From Notospermus geniculatus (taxonomy: Eukaryota > Nemertea > Pilidiophora > Heteronemertea > Lineidae): a stretch of DNA of 64,000 nt. Shown piece after piece: positions 9,624 to 21,048 of the stretch. Location: NCBI GenBank assembly GCA_002633025.1, contig NMRB01002411.1, forward strand, positions 1 to 64,000. Direction: 5' to 3'. The notes under the pieces are model-generated. The model ran no database searches and had not been told where the DNA came from. It saw nothing but the letters and a program-made list of their open reading frames with translations. The stretch's first letter is position 1. Each line of letters opens with the position of its first letter. Position numbers and translations under genes: made by a program.

Positions 9624-10031
9624 GGTAAACTCCCTATGCTGTTGTGCACTGTGCCCCCTTCGGTTTATCTGCTCTCCACACTGCTTCACTTCGTAAAATT
9701 TGCCACGTTCACGTTTGGTCAACAGATGTCGCTGAGAGAATCGACCAATGAGAGCACCGAACAACCCGTACCCAAGCTAGCCTGAGACATTTTTCCATTG
9801 GCTGAGAGAATCACGTGATCCAGTAGCCATGGTAGCACAAGAACATCCGTTGCCAACATGGCCAACGGGCCAAATAGTTCTGAAAACAGCGTGCTGATAG
9901 GCTATAAAACTTGCGCCAGGCCTTGACGCCATCTGTTGACCAAACGCGGCGACTTCTACGAAGTGAAGCAGTTGTGGAGAGTGGGTAAACCGAAGGTGGC
10001 GTGGCCCACAACTGCGTAGGGAGTTTAGACC
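9624..10031. mobile_element. MITE with long inverted repeats (GGTAAACTCCCTA ends)
   Basis: Left arm GGTAAACTCCCTATGC..CTTCGGTTTATCTGCTCTCC..CTGCTTCACTTCGTA..TTTGGTCAACAGATG matches the reverse complement of the right arm ending at GGGAGTTTAGACC. Arms are about 105-110 bp with small indels. The unrelated middle includes CACGTGATCC and CCATTGGCTGAGAGAATCAC. The reading frame at 9573-9785 falls in the left arm and is not a gene. Confidence 0.8.
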
Positions 10032-10266
10032 GAGGGACGATGCAGGTCGTTCTCAGTTCTAAACACCTCGATATCCCATCCCGACCCCACAGGACAAGCC
10101 CGCCAGTCTCACCACCAAATTTACACTGGAACCGGTACTAACAATATAACGTTAAAGTGGAACAAATTACACAACTACACAACTTCCCCAAACTCCAAAC
10201 AGTGCGGGGGTGGATTCTCACACCTAAAGAGAAACGTTCGTATCAAAATCACCTTAAAATCCAGAG

Positions 10267-10536
10267 TTACATCATTAACAAATCCTCTAGGAGTTGAGGT
10301 GATCCATGATAATTTATCCACAGGGACTTGACAAAACGGGTGTTATCGAGATCCAGAACAAATTTAAACCCACCCACGCCACCCCACGAATAATGCTTCA
10401 TCTGAACTGTGATACCTTCGGGAAATTTGAATACGGCACTGTTCATCATGTTCATTCTACCAGCTTCTAAAACGCCCGTATCGTCTCCCAAAACACAAAG
10501 TTCATTTCCATTTTCAAGTTCCCTGTGCATTAACAT
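10267..10536 (-). CDS. Hypothetical 89-aa frame, possible first exon
   Basis: Minus-strand ATG at 10536 opens a frame containing NELCVLGDDTGVLEAGRMNM, KFPEGITVQMKHYSWGGVGG, FKFVLDLDNTRFVKSLWINY and HGSPQLLEDL. It ends near a GTAACT donor-like site. It lies outside the recognised repeats and looks like a globular protein fragment, but I do not recognise a family. It could be one exon of a minus-strand gene or a decayed gene remnant. Homology was not testable here. Confidence 0.35.
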   Translation of the reverse strand: MLMHRELENGNELCVLGDDTGVLEAGRMNMMNSAVFKFPEGITVQMKHYSWGGVGGFKFVLDLDNTRFVKSLWINYHGSPQLLEDLLMM

Positions 10537-10689
10537 TGTTTAACATCGACTGTCCAAAAGAATCTACATGGAAGTATTAAACTGACAAATAATGTTGCCT
10601 ACGCAAACGTGACTTAGCCATTTTATAGTGGGAGTATTATCAACACATCGTTGCTTGTGAAACAGAAACACAGAATCCCTTGAACTCGT

Positions 10690-10905
10690 CTGCCCTCAGG
10701 TTTGAGCAGGCAGTATCTTCTGGTGCGGCAGTATCTTCTGATGAAAATTTCCTAAGTCTTCAGGAATGATTTGGAAAAAAATTTGAAGAAATGTTCTTCA
10801 AACAGTTGATAGGAACAACATTTCTTCAAATATGTTTCAATCAGTACCATAGAGAGCGAGAAAACTTGGACAGAAGATGCCGTCTGCTGGACTCGGGGGG
10901 TAGAT
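10690..10905. repeat. Dispersed repeat, also at 22668-22865
   Basis: Both copies share AGGTTTGAGCAG, TTTGAAGAAA, AGGAACAACATTT, CAATCA-TACCATAG, and GAAAACTTGGACAGAAGATG followed by CCGTCTGCTGGACTC. Roughly 190-215 bp. Confidence 0.75.
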
Positions 10906-11183
10906 GAGTCCCAAGGCCACTTCACTGCAGCAAAAACCAACAGCTCCTAACGGACGTCATACCAGCATTCACTTGGACTGTATCTCAAAGATAAGCACAT
11001 AACAATATAATTCTACCCCTAGCTTCCGCGTGCATATGTTATAAGATCACAGCTCCTACATCAGCAATGGACACATCCATTCAGTCATTGATTCCTGCCT
11101 CTTGATGCTCTGCCGCATATTACCTGGAGTGGGATACCTGTATGCTGCACCTTCGTATTCCTAGGCCTTCGGACTCGACACCG

Positions 11184-11484
11184 TCAGGGTTTCCGCCAGA
11201 GGGTAAAATGGGTAAAATTCCGTATCCTTAAATTTTCCGTACCCTCAAAAACGTTGGGTGACCATTTTTTCCATTAAGTGATATCACCGGCGCGGGGATT
11301 TTATGCTTCAAAATACGCCTAAGATGGCACCAAACATCGTTTAAAACCTTTTTAGAAATAAATTTTAAAAAAATTAAAAAAAAAATTTCAAAAATTTTTT
11401 TTTTCAAACAAATTTTTAAAAAAAATTTTTCAAGAAAATTTTTTTTTGTCCGTACCCTCATTTTTTTTCTGGCGGAAACCCTGA
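11184..11484. mobile_element. CAGGGTTTCCGCCAG element (family G), copy 1
   Basis: Terminal inverted repeat TCAGGGTTTCCGCCAGAGGG with the reverse complement at the far end (CTGGCGGAAACCCTGA). The interior shares TTTTATGCTTCAAAATACGC and ATGGCACCAAACATCGTT with the copy at 16979, followed by an A/T homopolymer-rich stretch. Confidence 0.85.
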
Positions 11485-11839
11485 CTACGGCCACATGCAC
11501 ACAGCAAGCGAACTGGCACAGACAAAGCAAATTTTACCCAGCAATGTGGCAAAAATATGGAACGCATTGACGTGTACAAACTGACGGCGATTGCACTACA
11601 AGATCTAAATTTTATATTTGTCACCTAACTTCCACAAGATACCGGTACGTGGAATCGCTACGACAAGCACTATGATGGCAAGAATTCGCTCGTCTTCACC
11701 GGTCTTCGCTTCGCCGGTTTGCTTGCAGCATGCACGCAACCTACCTGTGAGTGGAGCGTAGTTTGAAGTCAAAGCGACAATACGCCTTGATATTTCAAGA
11801 TGGATAAGCGGTAGTACCGGACAAGTCACGCTGAGGACA

Positions 11840-11997
11840 TCAGGGGTTCTTAGCGCTCGCTCCCTTCGACACCGCACACAAACCCCTGCGGACATTCGCT
11901 GGAATCGGTGGAGTTGTCAAGCCACTCGATGCCCTTCCTCAGGGGTTTGTGTGCGGTGACAAAGGGAGCAAGCACTAAGAACCCCTGATGTTCTCAG
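11840..11997. repeat. Inverted-repeat element (GACATCAGGGGTTCTTAGCG arms)
   Basis: Left arm CTGAGGACATCAGGGGTTCT..CGCACACAAACCCC is the inverse of the right arm GGGGTTTGTGTGCGG..AAGAACCCCTGATGTTCTCA. A related element with the same terminal sequence is at 33258-33385. Confidence 0.75.
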
Positions 11998-12298
11998 GAT
12001 GGGAGATGGGACAAGTACAGGACTGACAATTCGTCCCCTCTCCAAGGACAATTTACCAAGGACAATTACTCCTTGCGGAACAGGGACAAACATCTCATCT
12101 CTTCATAATCCCATAGGAGTGTTCACGTGGTCAAAAGTACCTCCCCAGTTTCTCCATCTCCTAGGAGTCCCGACTATCATTCCCAAGGACACGTTCACCT
12201 TACAGGGACACAGTTACAAGGGACAAACGCCTCATCCCCACTTTTCCAAGGACTTGTTCCTGATGAGTTACTTCCCACAGGACTGTCAACATCTACCA

Positions 12299-12401
12299 CA
12301 TCCTCCCACAGCAGGGGTTTTTACCTTGGTCCTCTTCATCCACTCTCTTGTGTTCGAGCATATGAAGAGGAGCGGGACCAAAGCCCAGCTATGGGAGGAT
12401 G
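12299..12401. repeat. Foldback element, ATCCTCCCACAGCAGGGG ends (family H), copy 1
   Basis: Begins CATCCTCCCACAGCAGGGG and ends CAGCTATGGGAGGAT, with inner arms GGTCCTCTTCATCCACTC and GAAGAGGAGCGGGACC. Copies at 26965-27076 and 51330-51436 share both arms; only the loop differs. Confidence 0.8.
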
Positions 12402-12750
12402 CCTTTTCAAGGGCTAGTGTCAGGTAATGTCAGTAATGGGAATACGGTTCCACAAACGAGACAAGAGATTTTCATTTCAAGTGCGTGACATCCATGGGTA
12501 AATATCGGTCGCGATTTTTTAAAATGAGAATATGTGGTCTGCCTTGAGTTGACCTATTTTGCGACCATATCACATTTTTTATTGAAAAGCAATTACTATG
12601 TCAAATTTTTGTGCAAGGGATGTCACCCAACGCAAGGGTCTTCCAGATGTGTTTGGCGTTTTCTATTTCGGCAGAGAAACCAAGCAGGGAGATTTCTGGG
12701 ATATTTTGAAGTTGTCAGGAGAAACATCAGCCGAACTGGGAAAGCTTATA

Positions 12751-12947
12751 CTGTAAACCGTGAAATTTTCGCGGCGTAAATGTTCGCGATTTTTAGGGTC
12801 TACGAATTCGCGAAGAATAATTTTTCGCGGTTGGAACCCTTCAGCTTCATAAAACCTCAAGAACCAATGATTTTCACGCGATTTATGTTCGCGTTTTGAC
12901 CCTCGAGCGCGAAAATAAAACGCACGCGAAAATTTCACGGTTTACAG
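12751..12947. mobile_element. TA-flanked MITE with CTGTAAACCGTGAAATTTTC ends
   Basis: Terminal inverted repeats CTGTAAACCGTGAAATTTTC / GAAAATTTCACGGTTTACAG, flanked by TA on both sides, with GCG-rich interior (TTCGCGATTT, TTCGCGTTTTG). The ends and TA target fit Tc1/mariner-type nonautonomous elements. A related type is at 53894-54111. Confidence 0.8.
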
Positions 12948-13110
12948 TAGTCTCGAACACCAGATTAAAGTAGGTCACGGCAGTCCCGCAGGAATGAACC
13001 ATCTTGTGTTTAAGCCAGGGATGCCGCTGAGAGCGATTGGAAGCGTCTCCACACGAAACGGTGAAGCAGTCGGTAAAATTAGGAACTCGAGACATATTCC
13101 ACGTCCTAGT

Positions 13111-13362
13111 AGACTGGTCCCCTGTCGTAGTTCTCGCTTCACTACTACGACAGGCATCTTGGAACACCAATTCGGCATGTGATTGGTCAGCCAAACGTCA
13201 TCAACGGTCGCGCCATAAGTCATCATCTATTTTTAGATACTCCCGCAACGTTACGAGTCTTTATTGCTCATTTGCATACGTGTGTCAGAAAACAGGCAAA
13301 CATGGCGGATGCGGCCTGGCGTAGTAGTGGAGGAACGGAGCGGTACGACAGGGGACCAGTCT
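13111..13362. mobile_element. MITE with AGACTGGTCCCCTGTCGTA ends
   Basis: Left end AGACTGGTCCCCTGTCGTAG..CACTACTACGACAGGC and right end GCCTGGCGTAGTAGTGG..TACGACAGGGGACCAGTCT are inverted copies, about 45 bp each. No coding capacity. Confidence 0.75.
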
Positions 13363-13589
13363 AACCTCCTGGTAGCAGAGGGAACAGTCAAAGGAACACA
13401 AACGTCAAAGGAACACAACCCTGGAGTCATAAACTGGGTCTTTGATGAGTTGAGATCTCTGAATTGACCACCTCGGCGTTAAGCGTGAAGAAGCGCCCAT
13501 CTCTAGCAGAATCGTCAGCCAGTTCCCAAAAGGTGAATTCGTGCAGCTATATGACGTAAAATATCATCCTAGATCACTATACATCCTCC

Positions 13590-14945
13590 TTATCTCTTGG
13601 CGTTCTTGTCATCTTTGAATTTGATCTGCAGCGGGTATTCACAGAGCGCGGCCTTGCCATTCAAGATCTTGATAACCTGCAACGCTTCGTTGTAATTCGC
13701 CATCGTAACGAACCCAAAGTTTTTTCCCTTGTTCTGTTTGTGGTCGATCATCACATCAACTTTCAGGACAGTGCCGTATTTCCCGAACAACTGCCAGAGT
13801 TGATGTTCTTGTGTGTCGGGACCGATGTTGTAACAGAACAAGACAAAACCTTCGGGCACCGATGTGTCCATGAAAAAGTCATCGCTTTGGAAGTTCTGGT
13901 TCATATTCCCATTATTATATCCACCTCTACCACCTCCGCCAAAACCGCCCCGGTTCCCAGCACGACCTCCTCCAAAACTGCTGCCCTGGCTGGGCAGTTG
14001 TTGACCGTAGTGACTGTATTCATCGAAGTAATCAGCACCATCGTAACTACTCTGTCCACCACGGCCATATCCTTGGTTCCCGCCGAAACCACCTCGGCCG
14101 TTGGTTTGATTGTATCCGCCGCCGCCACCAGTGCCATAAAATCCTCCGCCATTCCCGTAACTGGCGCCACCCTGACCGTGCATCGGATTGAAGCGAGTCC
14201 CAAAACGTCCGCCCTGGTTCCTCATCGGACCGCCAAATCCTGGTCCTGCGCCCATTCCCGGTCCACCGAATCCTCCACGTCCGCCGCGACCTCGACCGGC
14301 TCCAGCGGGCGGCGCCCTGACCTTCGACGCGTTATCCTGTGCGAACCTTACTACCATACTCTTCCCCACGCCCAACACGTCCTTTCCGTTCATGTCGTCA
14401 ATGGACTTCTGCGCCGCGTCCTTCTTTTCAAACAACACGAATCCAGTTCCCTTGCATTCTCCGTTAGGATTCGTTAAAACCTTCGCCTGGATTATGGTGC
14501 CGTACGGTTTAAACAATTCCTCTAAATCCAACTGCGACATCGTTGAGGGTAAACCTTGTATAAACAGGTTGGTGTTTTTCGTGGCTTCACCAGGGGGCCT
14601 AGCGTAAGCAACTTTTAGGGTCTTCTGCTTCAACTGTAGGCTATTCAAAGTGTTTATCGCTTTCTCTGCATGCTCAGGCAAGTTATACTCAACGAAACCA
14701 AATCCGTAACTCCATCCACTTGGCTTATGGCGAATGATTTTACAACTTTTGACCGGGCCAATTTCAGAGAACAACGCATGCATGTCGTCATCGGTAAGTT
14801 CTTGGGGTAAATAGTTGACGATAAGGTTACATTTACTGTCTTTGCTGCTGAATTTATGTTCGTAAGTCTCGCTCATACTTGAACCATCCTGAACGTGTGT
14901 CTCCATTTTGATCTCCGTTTTTATCATAATATAAATTAACACCAC
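13590..14945 (-). CDS. ELAV/Hu-like RNA-binding protein, intronless, with Gly/RGG-rich spacer
   Basis: One uninterrupted 451-codon frame. RRM1 covers about residues 39-116 (RNP2 LIVNYL at 41-46, RNP1 YGFGFVEY at 80-87). RRM2 covers about 125-202 (RNP2 LFIQGL at 127-132, RNP1 KGTGFVLF at 165-172). RRM3 covers about 366-445 (RNP2 VLFCYN at 368-373, RNP1 around NFGFVTM at 409-415). Two close RRMs, a spacer, then a third RRM is the ELAV/Hu layout, and NLIVNYLPQ and GFGFVEY are typical of it. These proteins bind AU-rich RNA and control stability and splicing, often in neurons. The spacer at about 208-345 is unusual: it is dominated by Gly with RGG/GRGG motifs (GRGRGGRGGFGG), as in hnRNP A/RGG proteins, where Hu proteins normally carry a short hinge. 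No introns suggest origin by retrocopying. In-frame ATGs at residues 7, 14 and 24 are alternative starts; residue 14 or 24 lies closest to where other ELAV proteins begin. A second ELAV-like gene lies 25 kb away on the same strand. Confidence 0.9.
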   Translation of the reverse strand: MVLIYIMIKTEIKMETHVQDGSSMSETYEHKFSSKDSKCNLIVNYLPQELTDDDMHALFSEIGPVKSCKIIRHKPSGWSYGFGFVEYNLPEHAEKAINTLNSLQLKQKTLKVAYARPPGEATKNTNLFIQGLPSTMSQLDLEELFKPYGTIIQAKVLTNPNGECKGTGFVLFEKKDAAQKSIDDMNGKDVLGVGKSMVVRFAQDNASKVRAPPAGAGRGRGGRGGFGGPGMGAGPGFGGPMRNQGGRFGTRFNPMHGQGGASYGNGGGFYGTGGGGGYNQTNGRGGFGGNQGYGRGGQSSYDGADYFDEYSHYGQQLPSQGSSFGGGRAGNRGGFGGGGRGGYNNGNMNQNFQSDDFFMDTSVPEGFVLFCYNIGPDTQEHQLWQLFGKYGTVLKVDVMIDHKQNKGKNFGFVTMANYNEALQVIKILNGKAALCEYPLQIKFKDDKNAKR

Positions 14946-16978
14946 CGGAAAATTTAGAAATCTTTGGGAATGTTTCTAAGCCAAAACGGACTCGTTGTCT
15001 TTAGTTGGAATTCGAAAACTATTTTAGGCCAAATACGGATTGTTCCAGAAGCGAATTCTCATCAAAAACTGACCTTCACCGACAGTTCTTTTTGAAGATC
15101 TTTAGAAAAAACAATTCTATGAATACTTGAAGGGTAACCGCAGGAATTGATGGTCTTTGATGGATCTTTTGGAGAAGCTGGTTTCTTTAATATCTCATCA
15201 AATTTGGTCTTCTTCGGTCTGGATCAAGAAAAAAGAGAAAAAACTATGATCCATTTGTTTCCAAAAACATCATGAAATATCAACAAGAACAAGAAAAAAT
15301 TGAAAAGACAACTCTTTGGGTGTTCGTTGAACTGGTAACCCCCAGGTCCACCTTTCTGAAACCCGTTGGGACCTAATAACTCAGGTTCCCTCTGTGACCC
15401 AAACTTTCAGGTCATTTCGTTTCAAGATTTCTGAAGTCAATACCACTTACCACTGAGCATCACTCACGAGGCAGCTCGCAACAAGGTTACTGTTTAGTAC
15501 AGAAACTACACAACAGGTGGTGCCACCAACTGAGAGACAACGAATTTGGAGCACAAATGTTGACTGCTGTAGCAGACAGGATACCGATTTCAGTCATGTC
15601 AGGCAAATTAAAATCTTTCAGATTCCCGCATATGACAACTGAATGACCCAGAAAAATATCCCACTTGCATGACTTGAGGACCTCTTACTGGTTGCACACT
15701 TTTCCTGTAGGGGGAAACCAGTGAATCTGCCACTCAATTTTCTCAACTCCTGATGTGTAGTTCACGTAATTGTGCTACTGCTAGGTAGAATTTGACTTTG
15801 AGCAGAAGCATGAATTAATGTACTTCATGAAATGTTCAACTTTACACCCAAAGTGTTGTCACACAGCAGTGAAAACTTCAAAATCTTCTTCAAAAACAGC
15901 TGACTGAAAAAAATCAAAACTTCAATTTTAGTAAAAACTTCCCAAATTAGGAAAAATCGCACAGCAAAAATACCCAAAAAGATTGAGCCCGCAGGAAAAA
16001 AGCTGCTAGCCTTCCCCAGGTCAAATGATGAACATTGTTGATCAACCGATGGACACAGCAAATTTGCAAATTTTGAAGAAAAATTCAAAAATTAGTAAGG
16101 AAAATGGACAATTCTTTTTGAAAAATCTGCAGAAGCCCAAATGCTTCCAAAGCTTTTCACTGGGCGTAAAGCTCGGAAGAAAATGATATGAACTCGACAA
16201 GCAAGAAGAAAACACCTATTCCTATGTAAGAAAATGGAAAATGTGAAAATTCCTGAAGAAAAAAGGTGAATTATAAAGTTTTTCCACGAAAAATACGGTC
16301 AACATGTACCACCGGTGGCAGGAACGTCCTTGAAAAGAAAAAAATATATTCATCAATAGAGTATACTAACACTATGATTAGGGGACAGACCCCATTTTTT
16401 CATACAACAGCACATCATAGCATGTTATAGCAATTCGGAAAATTCGATGACAAAAATGGGAAAATAATGATTATGATGCATATAAAATGTAGAAAATGTT
16501 TTCAAAATGAATCAGATGAAAATGAATCAGATGAAAAAGCCATCAAAACTAGTAATTATTTATCCTTTATTTATGTATAATTAAAGTTTATGACCTTTGA
16601 GGAATACCGGTAAAATTTAAACTTAAGCAAATGCCTCCAAAAGAAGCATCAGAAAACGTATTGTCCTCCAAAGAAATATTTGTTTCTGAGAAGAAAGTAC
16701 TTTTATGTCATCAACAGTTCCTAAATTTTTTGCCAGAGACCTCAAATCAACCCTTCTCTCTGCTCCCCCTAGTTTGAGGTCACTGGTCCAGGCGTAGAGA
16801 TTGACCAACCTGAAATGAGTTTAGAATATCTTCAAATGCTCTATTACAAATAACTCCATGATTAGATTATTTGGGACCATTTTTTTGTGACTGGCTTTAC
16901 TCTTTATTTACCCACAAGGCCTACTGCACGAATGAGATTTTACACAACGGGCAATTTTTATCTCCAGTTGTTAACTCA
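14946..16978. other. AT-rich interval upstream of the ELAV-like gene
   Basis: No recognised gene or repeat family. It should hold the promoter and 5' UTR of the minus-strand gene. One coding-like segment lies near 16695-16808 minus: it has a TTTCAG before it, reads LVNLYAWTSDLKLGGAERRV onward, and meets a GTACTT near its end. I cannot assign it. Confidence 0.4.
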
Positions 16979-17305
16979 CAGGGTTTCCGCCAGAGGGTAA
17001 AATTGGTAAAATTCCGTTCCCTTAAATTTTTCCAGGGTACGGATCCTTACCCTCAAAAACGTTTGGTAACCATTTTTCCATGACATGCCGGACGAAACCA
17101 AACAACCGGCATGACCGGCGAGGGGATTTTATGCTTCAAAATACGCCTGAAATGGCACCAAACATCGTTAAAAACATTTTAAAAAGAAAAATAAAAAAAT
17201 TTTGGGGGATAAAATTTTTTTTTCAAAAAATTTTTTTTCAAACAAATTTTTGTTCAAAAAAAATTTTTTTGTCCGTACCCTCATTTTTTTCTGGCGGAAA
17301 CCCTG
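16979..17305. mobile_element. CAGGGTTTCCGCCAG element (family G), copy 2
   Basis: Same terminal inverted repeats and the same inner words as 11184-11484 (TTTTATGCTTCAAAATACGC, ATGGCACCAAACATCGTT, GTCCGTACCCTCATTTTTT). The A/T-rich middle differs, consistent with slippage. Confidence 0.85.
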
Positions 17306-17454
17306 ACTCATGTGGGAGGACAGGAAAATCATTGCCCGTCTTCGGAGAGAAAAAATCCCCTGTTGCGTCCTTCTGTGCAGTAGGCTTTAATCTGCAAATA
17401 GAGAGCAAAGTTCAGATTTGTTCTTAAAATTGCAAGTTGGACACCTTCAAAAAT

Positions 17455-17656
17455 GTGTGGCAGTCTAGGAAAACCCGGCGGATGTCACATTTGAGGAAAG
17501 TGTTAATGGCCTTGCTGAACCCTCACATTTCAATAGCTGACATGTACTACATAACAGGTGAACAGTAGCTAGGCCTAGTAGATCAATGCACAGGCAGGCT
17601 GACAGCCCTTGTTGATCATTCAGCGACATCCGCCGGGTTTTCCTAGACTGCCACAC
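17455..17656. mobile_element. MITE with perfect 32-bp inverted repeats (GTGTGGCAGTCTAGG)
   Basis: Left end GTGTGGCAGTCTAGGAAAAC and on through CCGGCGGATGTC is repeated exactly in reverse complement at the right end (17625-17656). Middle about 138 bp, noncoding. Identical arms imply a recent insertion. Confidence 0.85.
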
Positions 17657-17934
17657 AAATACCAAAGCTGACACGACATGAAATGAAATCGAAAAGGGAT
17701 CAATTGAATTGAATTGAAATGAACAATAAGAACATGAACCCTCTGGATGGTAAAGATTTATTTTTAACATTGATAAACCTGTACAAGTATCTGTACATCA
17801 GTTACGCTTGAAACAAAAAATAAAATGGCACTGGTTACATTCAGAACGGAAATAAAATGGCACAAAAAATTCAGTCCTAACATCAACCAGATTATGGCTC
17901 AAGATGCACAGTAATGCTCTCGTTCTTATGACTA

Positions 17935-18475
17935 CTGGTTACCATTGGCAACCAAAGTTAGTTAGCAACCAGTACCAACTAGGGACCAAAGCAACCATTT
18001 CTATCTACCACCAACGGTAAGCAGTTCCAAAAACAGCGACTATTTCAAACTCGCAGCCACCAGTGTCACCAGCAGCAGTGTAACAAGCGGTGATCAATCC
18101 GACCAATCACGGTCAGTTCTAAAAATAGCAACCAATGAGCGCCATCACCATTGGCAGCATCTATTGCTATAGCAACTATTGCTATAGCAACTACTTGCAT
18201 GAGCGTTAATCTTGGTAGTTGTTGCCTAGGGCACTTACAACGGTACCTCATACCACCTCGACCTTGCATGAACCACAGGAATATTTTACATTATCTACAA
18301 AGTACAAATTAATCATTCAGGCAAGTTTGGGGTAGGATGACAACTACCACGGCAACAACGGTCGCCAATGGCAACCACAAAAATTTAACACGCGGACTCA
18401 ACTTTGAAAACACATTGATCAACTATCCAGAAGTTGTACTACTGTCGCTATGACTAGTTGCCATTGGAACATACT
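17935..18475. promoter_or_regulatory. Cluster of X-box-like motifs (GTTRCC-N3-GGCAAC)
   Basis: GTTACCATTGGCAAC at 17938-17952 and GTCGCCAATGGCAAC at 18361-18375 fit the RFX X-box pattern RYYNYY-N1-3-RRNRAC; GTTGCCATTGGAAC at 18457-18470 is a near match. CTATAGCAACTATTG copies lie at about 18170-18195. It could instead be part of a GCAACT-rich repeat, as at 34.1-34.6 kb. Confidence 0.3.
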
Positions 18476-19189
18476 ATTCTATCTACTGGTATTAGCGTGT
18501 TAACCAGAAATTGATTCGAAACTTAATATTCACGATTCTTTCAAACCCGACATGTACGCACTATCATCTAGCGCAACTACTCGCACAAAATATTCAGAAA
18601 AGAATGAAAAAAATGTCCACTGAACTCGTGTGTCTCAAATCCAACAGACGCGACGTGATTTACACTCAGAATGATCTACACTTATGAAGACTAATCTAAA
18701 ACCTAGGAAGTGCACCTCGATACTAATACGCAGATTCCGCGCTGAGCGTACGCGTCATCGTTGAATAAAACATTTTGTTATCACATATCCTTTTGGCAGC
18801 ACTTGTGATCACATTACAAACATAGTTGTCATCCGTTTTACGTTCAACCCGGTTGAAAAACCGTTAAACTGACGTAAAAATTGTATACTCCGTGACGCTT
18901 GTTTTGACAGGCAAAGCAAAATGTCAATTTTGCACATTCTGATGAGCTACAGCCTATATAGAAGTTCTCCACATAATGTCATACTTCAAACCTGCCTCCA
19001 TACTTCAAACATACTGCATATCGGCCGTCAAAATCTCAAAGGTCAATTCGCAGTATCAAAACAATGTCACCACGACAGTTTTGACATTGACGTCAGTCAT
19101 TTGAGACTTCACTCTGCTACAGCCGACCGCATCGACGATGCCGCCATCAAAACGTCAAGCGATGTCACAGCATCAACACTACAGTAAGG

Positions 19190-19356
19190 CACGGATCCGG
19201 GGGGCGCACCTGGCGCGCCCCCTTCGGCCAACAAATCTGTAAAATTGACCGTAAAATTCTGCAATTTGGAGCAAATCATTGAAATTCGCCGCAGATTTCA
19301 ATGTTTCTAGCACAGTGCGCCCCCTCTTTTCCGAAATCGTGGATCCGCCCCTGACA
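19190..19356 (+). mobile_element. Family R MITE
   Basis: Full-length copy: ACGGATCCGGGGGGCGCACC at the left, GCGCCCCCTCTTTTCCGAAA then TCGTGGATCCGCCCCTGA at the right, with the shared GGCCAACAAATCTGTAAAA and GGAGCAAATCATTGAAATTC inside. The ends form imperfect inverted repeats. Confidence 0.8.
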
Positions 19357-19479
19357 GTTTTGACATCATCGTCAACCATTTTAGGCTTGACTGCATTTTC
19401 CTCTAGCAGCGGGCCATATGAACAATGTGCTTGTTTTTTCACACAAATCCAGCTGCTGCTGTTCAATAACTAACAAACA

Positions 19480-20972
19480 CACATGACCTGATGAATAGTA
19501 ATGCGCTCAGTTGTGTGTACGTTCCACTTCGACTCTGAATCGAGAAAAAAACGGCGACCACCTGACAGCCAATATGGCGGCGTCACATGATGAGCATGAC
19601 ATCAGTGAAGACCCTCTATACAACGCTACACAACTGCATCTCTGGACTTTCTATAACGTCAAATTCCCAAATACAATTTAACGAACAATCGCCGGCAAAC
19701 TTGAGGCAAAATGAATATTTTTTGACAAGATGACCTATCTAGTTCCGACATCAGCCACAAGATGGCAAGCTATGCCCTACACTACAGTGTTTGTACAATG
19801 CACAAATTTGACCATGTAGAGTGGGTACATACACGAAAAATCGCTGTTGTAAGGTTACAGAGACCTGGCTTTGCCACTGGGATCTAGCTCCTCCAACATT
19901 ATCATATCAAAAGCGTCAGTGTCGGGACTTCGATTCGAAGATATTAACAGCCTGCTGTGTGGTCAGCAATGCCGACCATCACCAACAGGAGAGGCTGGAC
20001 CCCGCCAATGCCAGACCTCCATGACCTTACAACTGCGATTTTGGTGTTACATGTGAAGTAGCAAGCTTTAAGCACCATAACAAAACAGCAATGGGATTCA
20101 CAGCCTTCTGGCTTAGATTAAATGACAGTTACAAAGAACCTACAGATAGTGGCAGAGTTCGGATGCCATCTAGAGGGTGCTCAACGAAAGGCCCAAGAAT
20201 CTCCCCACCATGTCCATTCTGAACTTCTCTCTTTGCCACAGTACATGCACAGGAAAAGCAATTTCCAAAATGTTGTTTAATGTTGCTATAATTTGTTGGC
20301 AAGGGTCAAAAGATCATGTTGCTCAGGAATGTTGCTCAAATGTTGGAAAGATGTTGCCATAGGCCTTTACGCTGAGACCAATGGCACAAGCGACTGCCCA
20401 AAATTTCAATGGTGGAGTTACCGATATAGGCCTAATGGCAACTGTGAAAGACAACTCTCAAGAAGAGAGGTGCTTTTTTAGTTTGGTACCTGGTGAAGGC
20501 TGATTTTGATATGTTGTAAGGACAGCATAGACCCAGTTCCAAATAGGCAAGTAGGGAAATATTGGTTTTTTAAATATTGTGGAACCCCTCCATTAAGGCC
20601 ACCTTCTGGACTGGTTGTTGGTATTACTTAATGAGAGGTAAATGTATCCTGATTACAGAGGTCAAAATGAATAGAAATGGCTGTGTTGGACTGGAATTTG
20701 GTGTCCGTAATAGAGAGGTGTCCTTCTGGCAGAGGTGTCTGCTGAGAGAGGTTCCACCGTACACAGAATGAGATGCATATTACAAAACCAGTCAAATTCA
20801 GGGAAGGGGACAAATACCAAAAGCATTGGTTCAAAATGAAGAAATCATTCGAAATATTATGACACTCTGAAACTGAATCCTCCATCCCAAAATTCAACCA
20901 CATCCAAAAATGCGAGAAAATCCATACAACCGTCTATCACTGATTCTCCAACGAATATTATTTGACACAGAC
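19480..20972. other. Noncoding interval, no repeat family recognised
   Basis: No gene supported. Short ATG-initiated frames of 60-90 codons occur but show no recognisable domain or splice-site support. Confidence 0.45.
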
Positions 20973-21048
20973 GAACGTAACACATACTCCTGAACGTAAC
21001 ACATACTCCTGAACGTAACACATACTCCTGAACGTAACACATACTCCT
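20973..21048. repeat. Tandem repeat, 19-bp unit, four perfect copies
   Basis: The unit GAACGTAACACATACTCCT is repeated exactly four times. Confidence 0.95.

Noticed and set aside
13740-14477. 245-aa plus-strand frame opposite the ELAV-like gene
   Set aside because: It is the antisense shadow of the Gly-rich region (Gly codons give Thr/Ser/Pro on the other strand); no domain.
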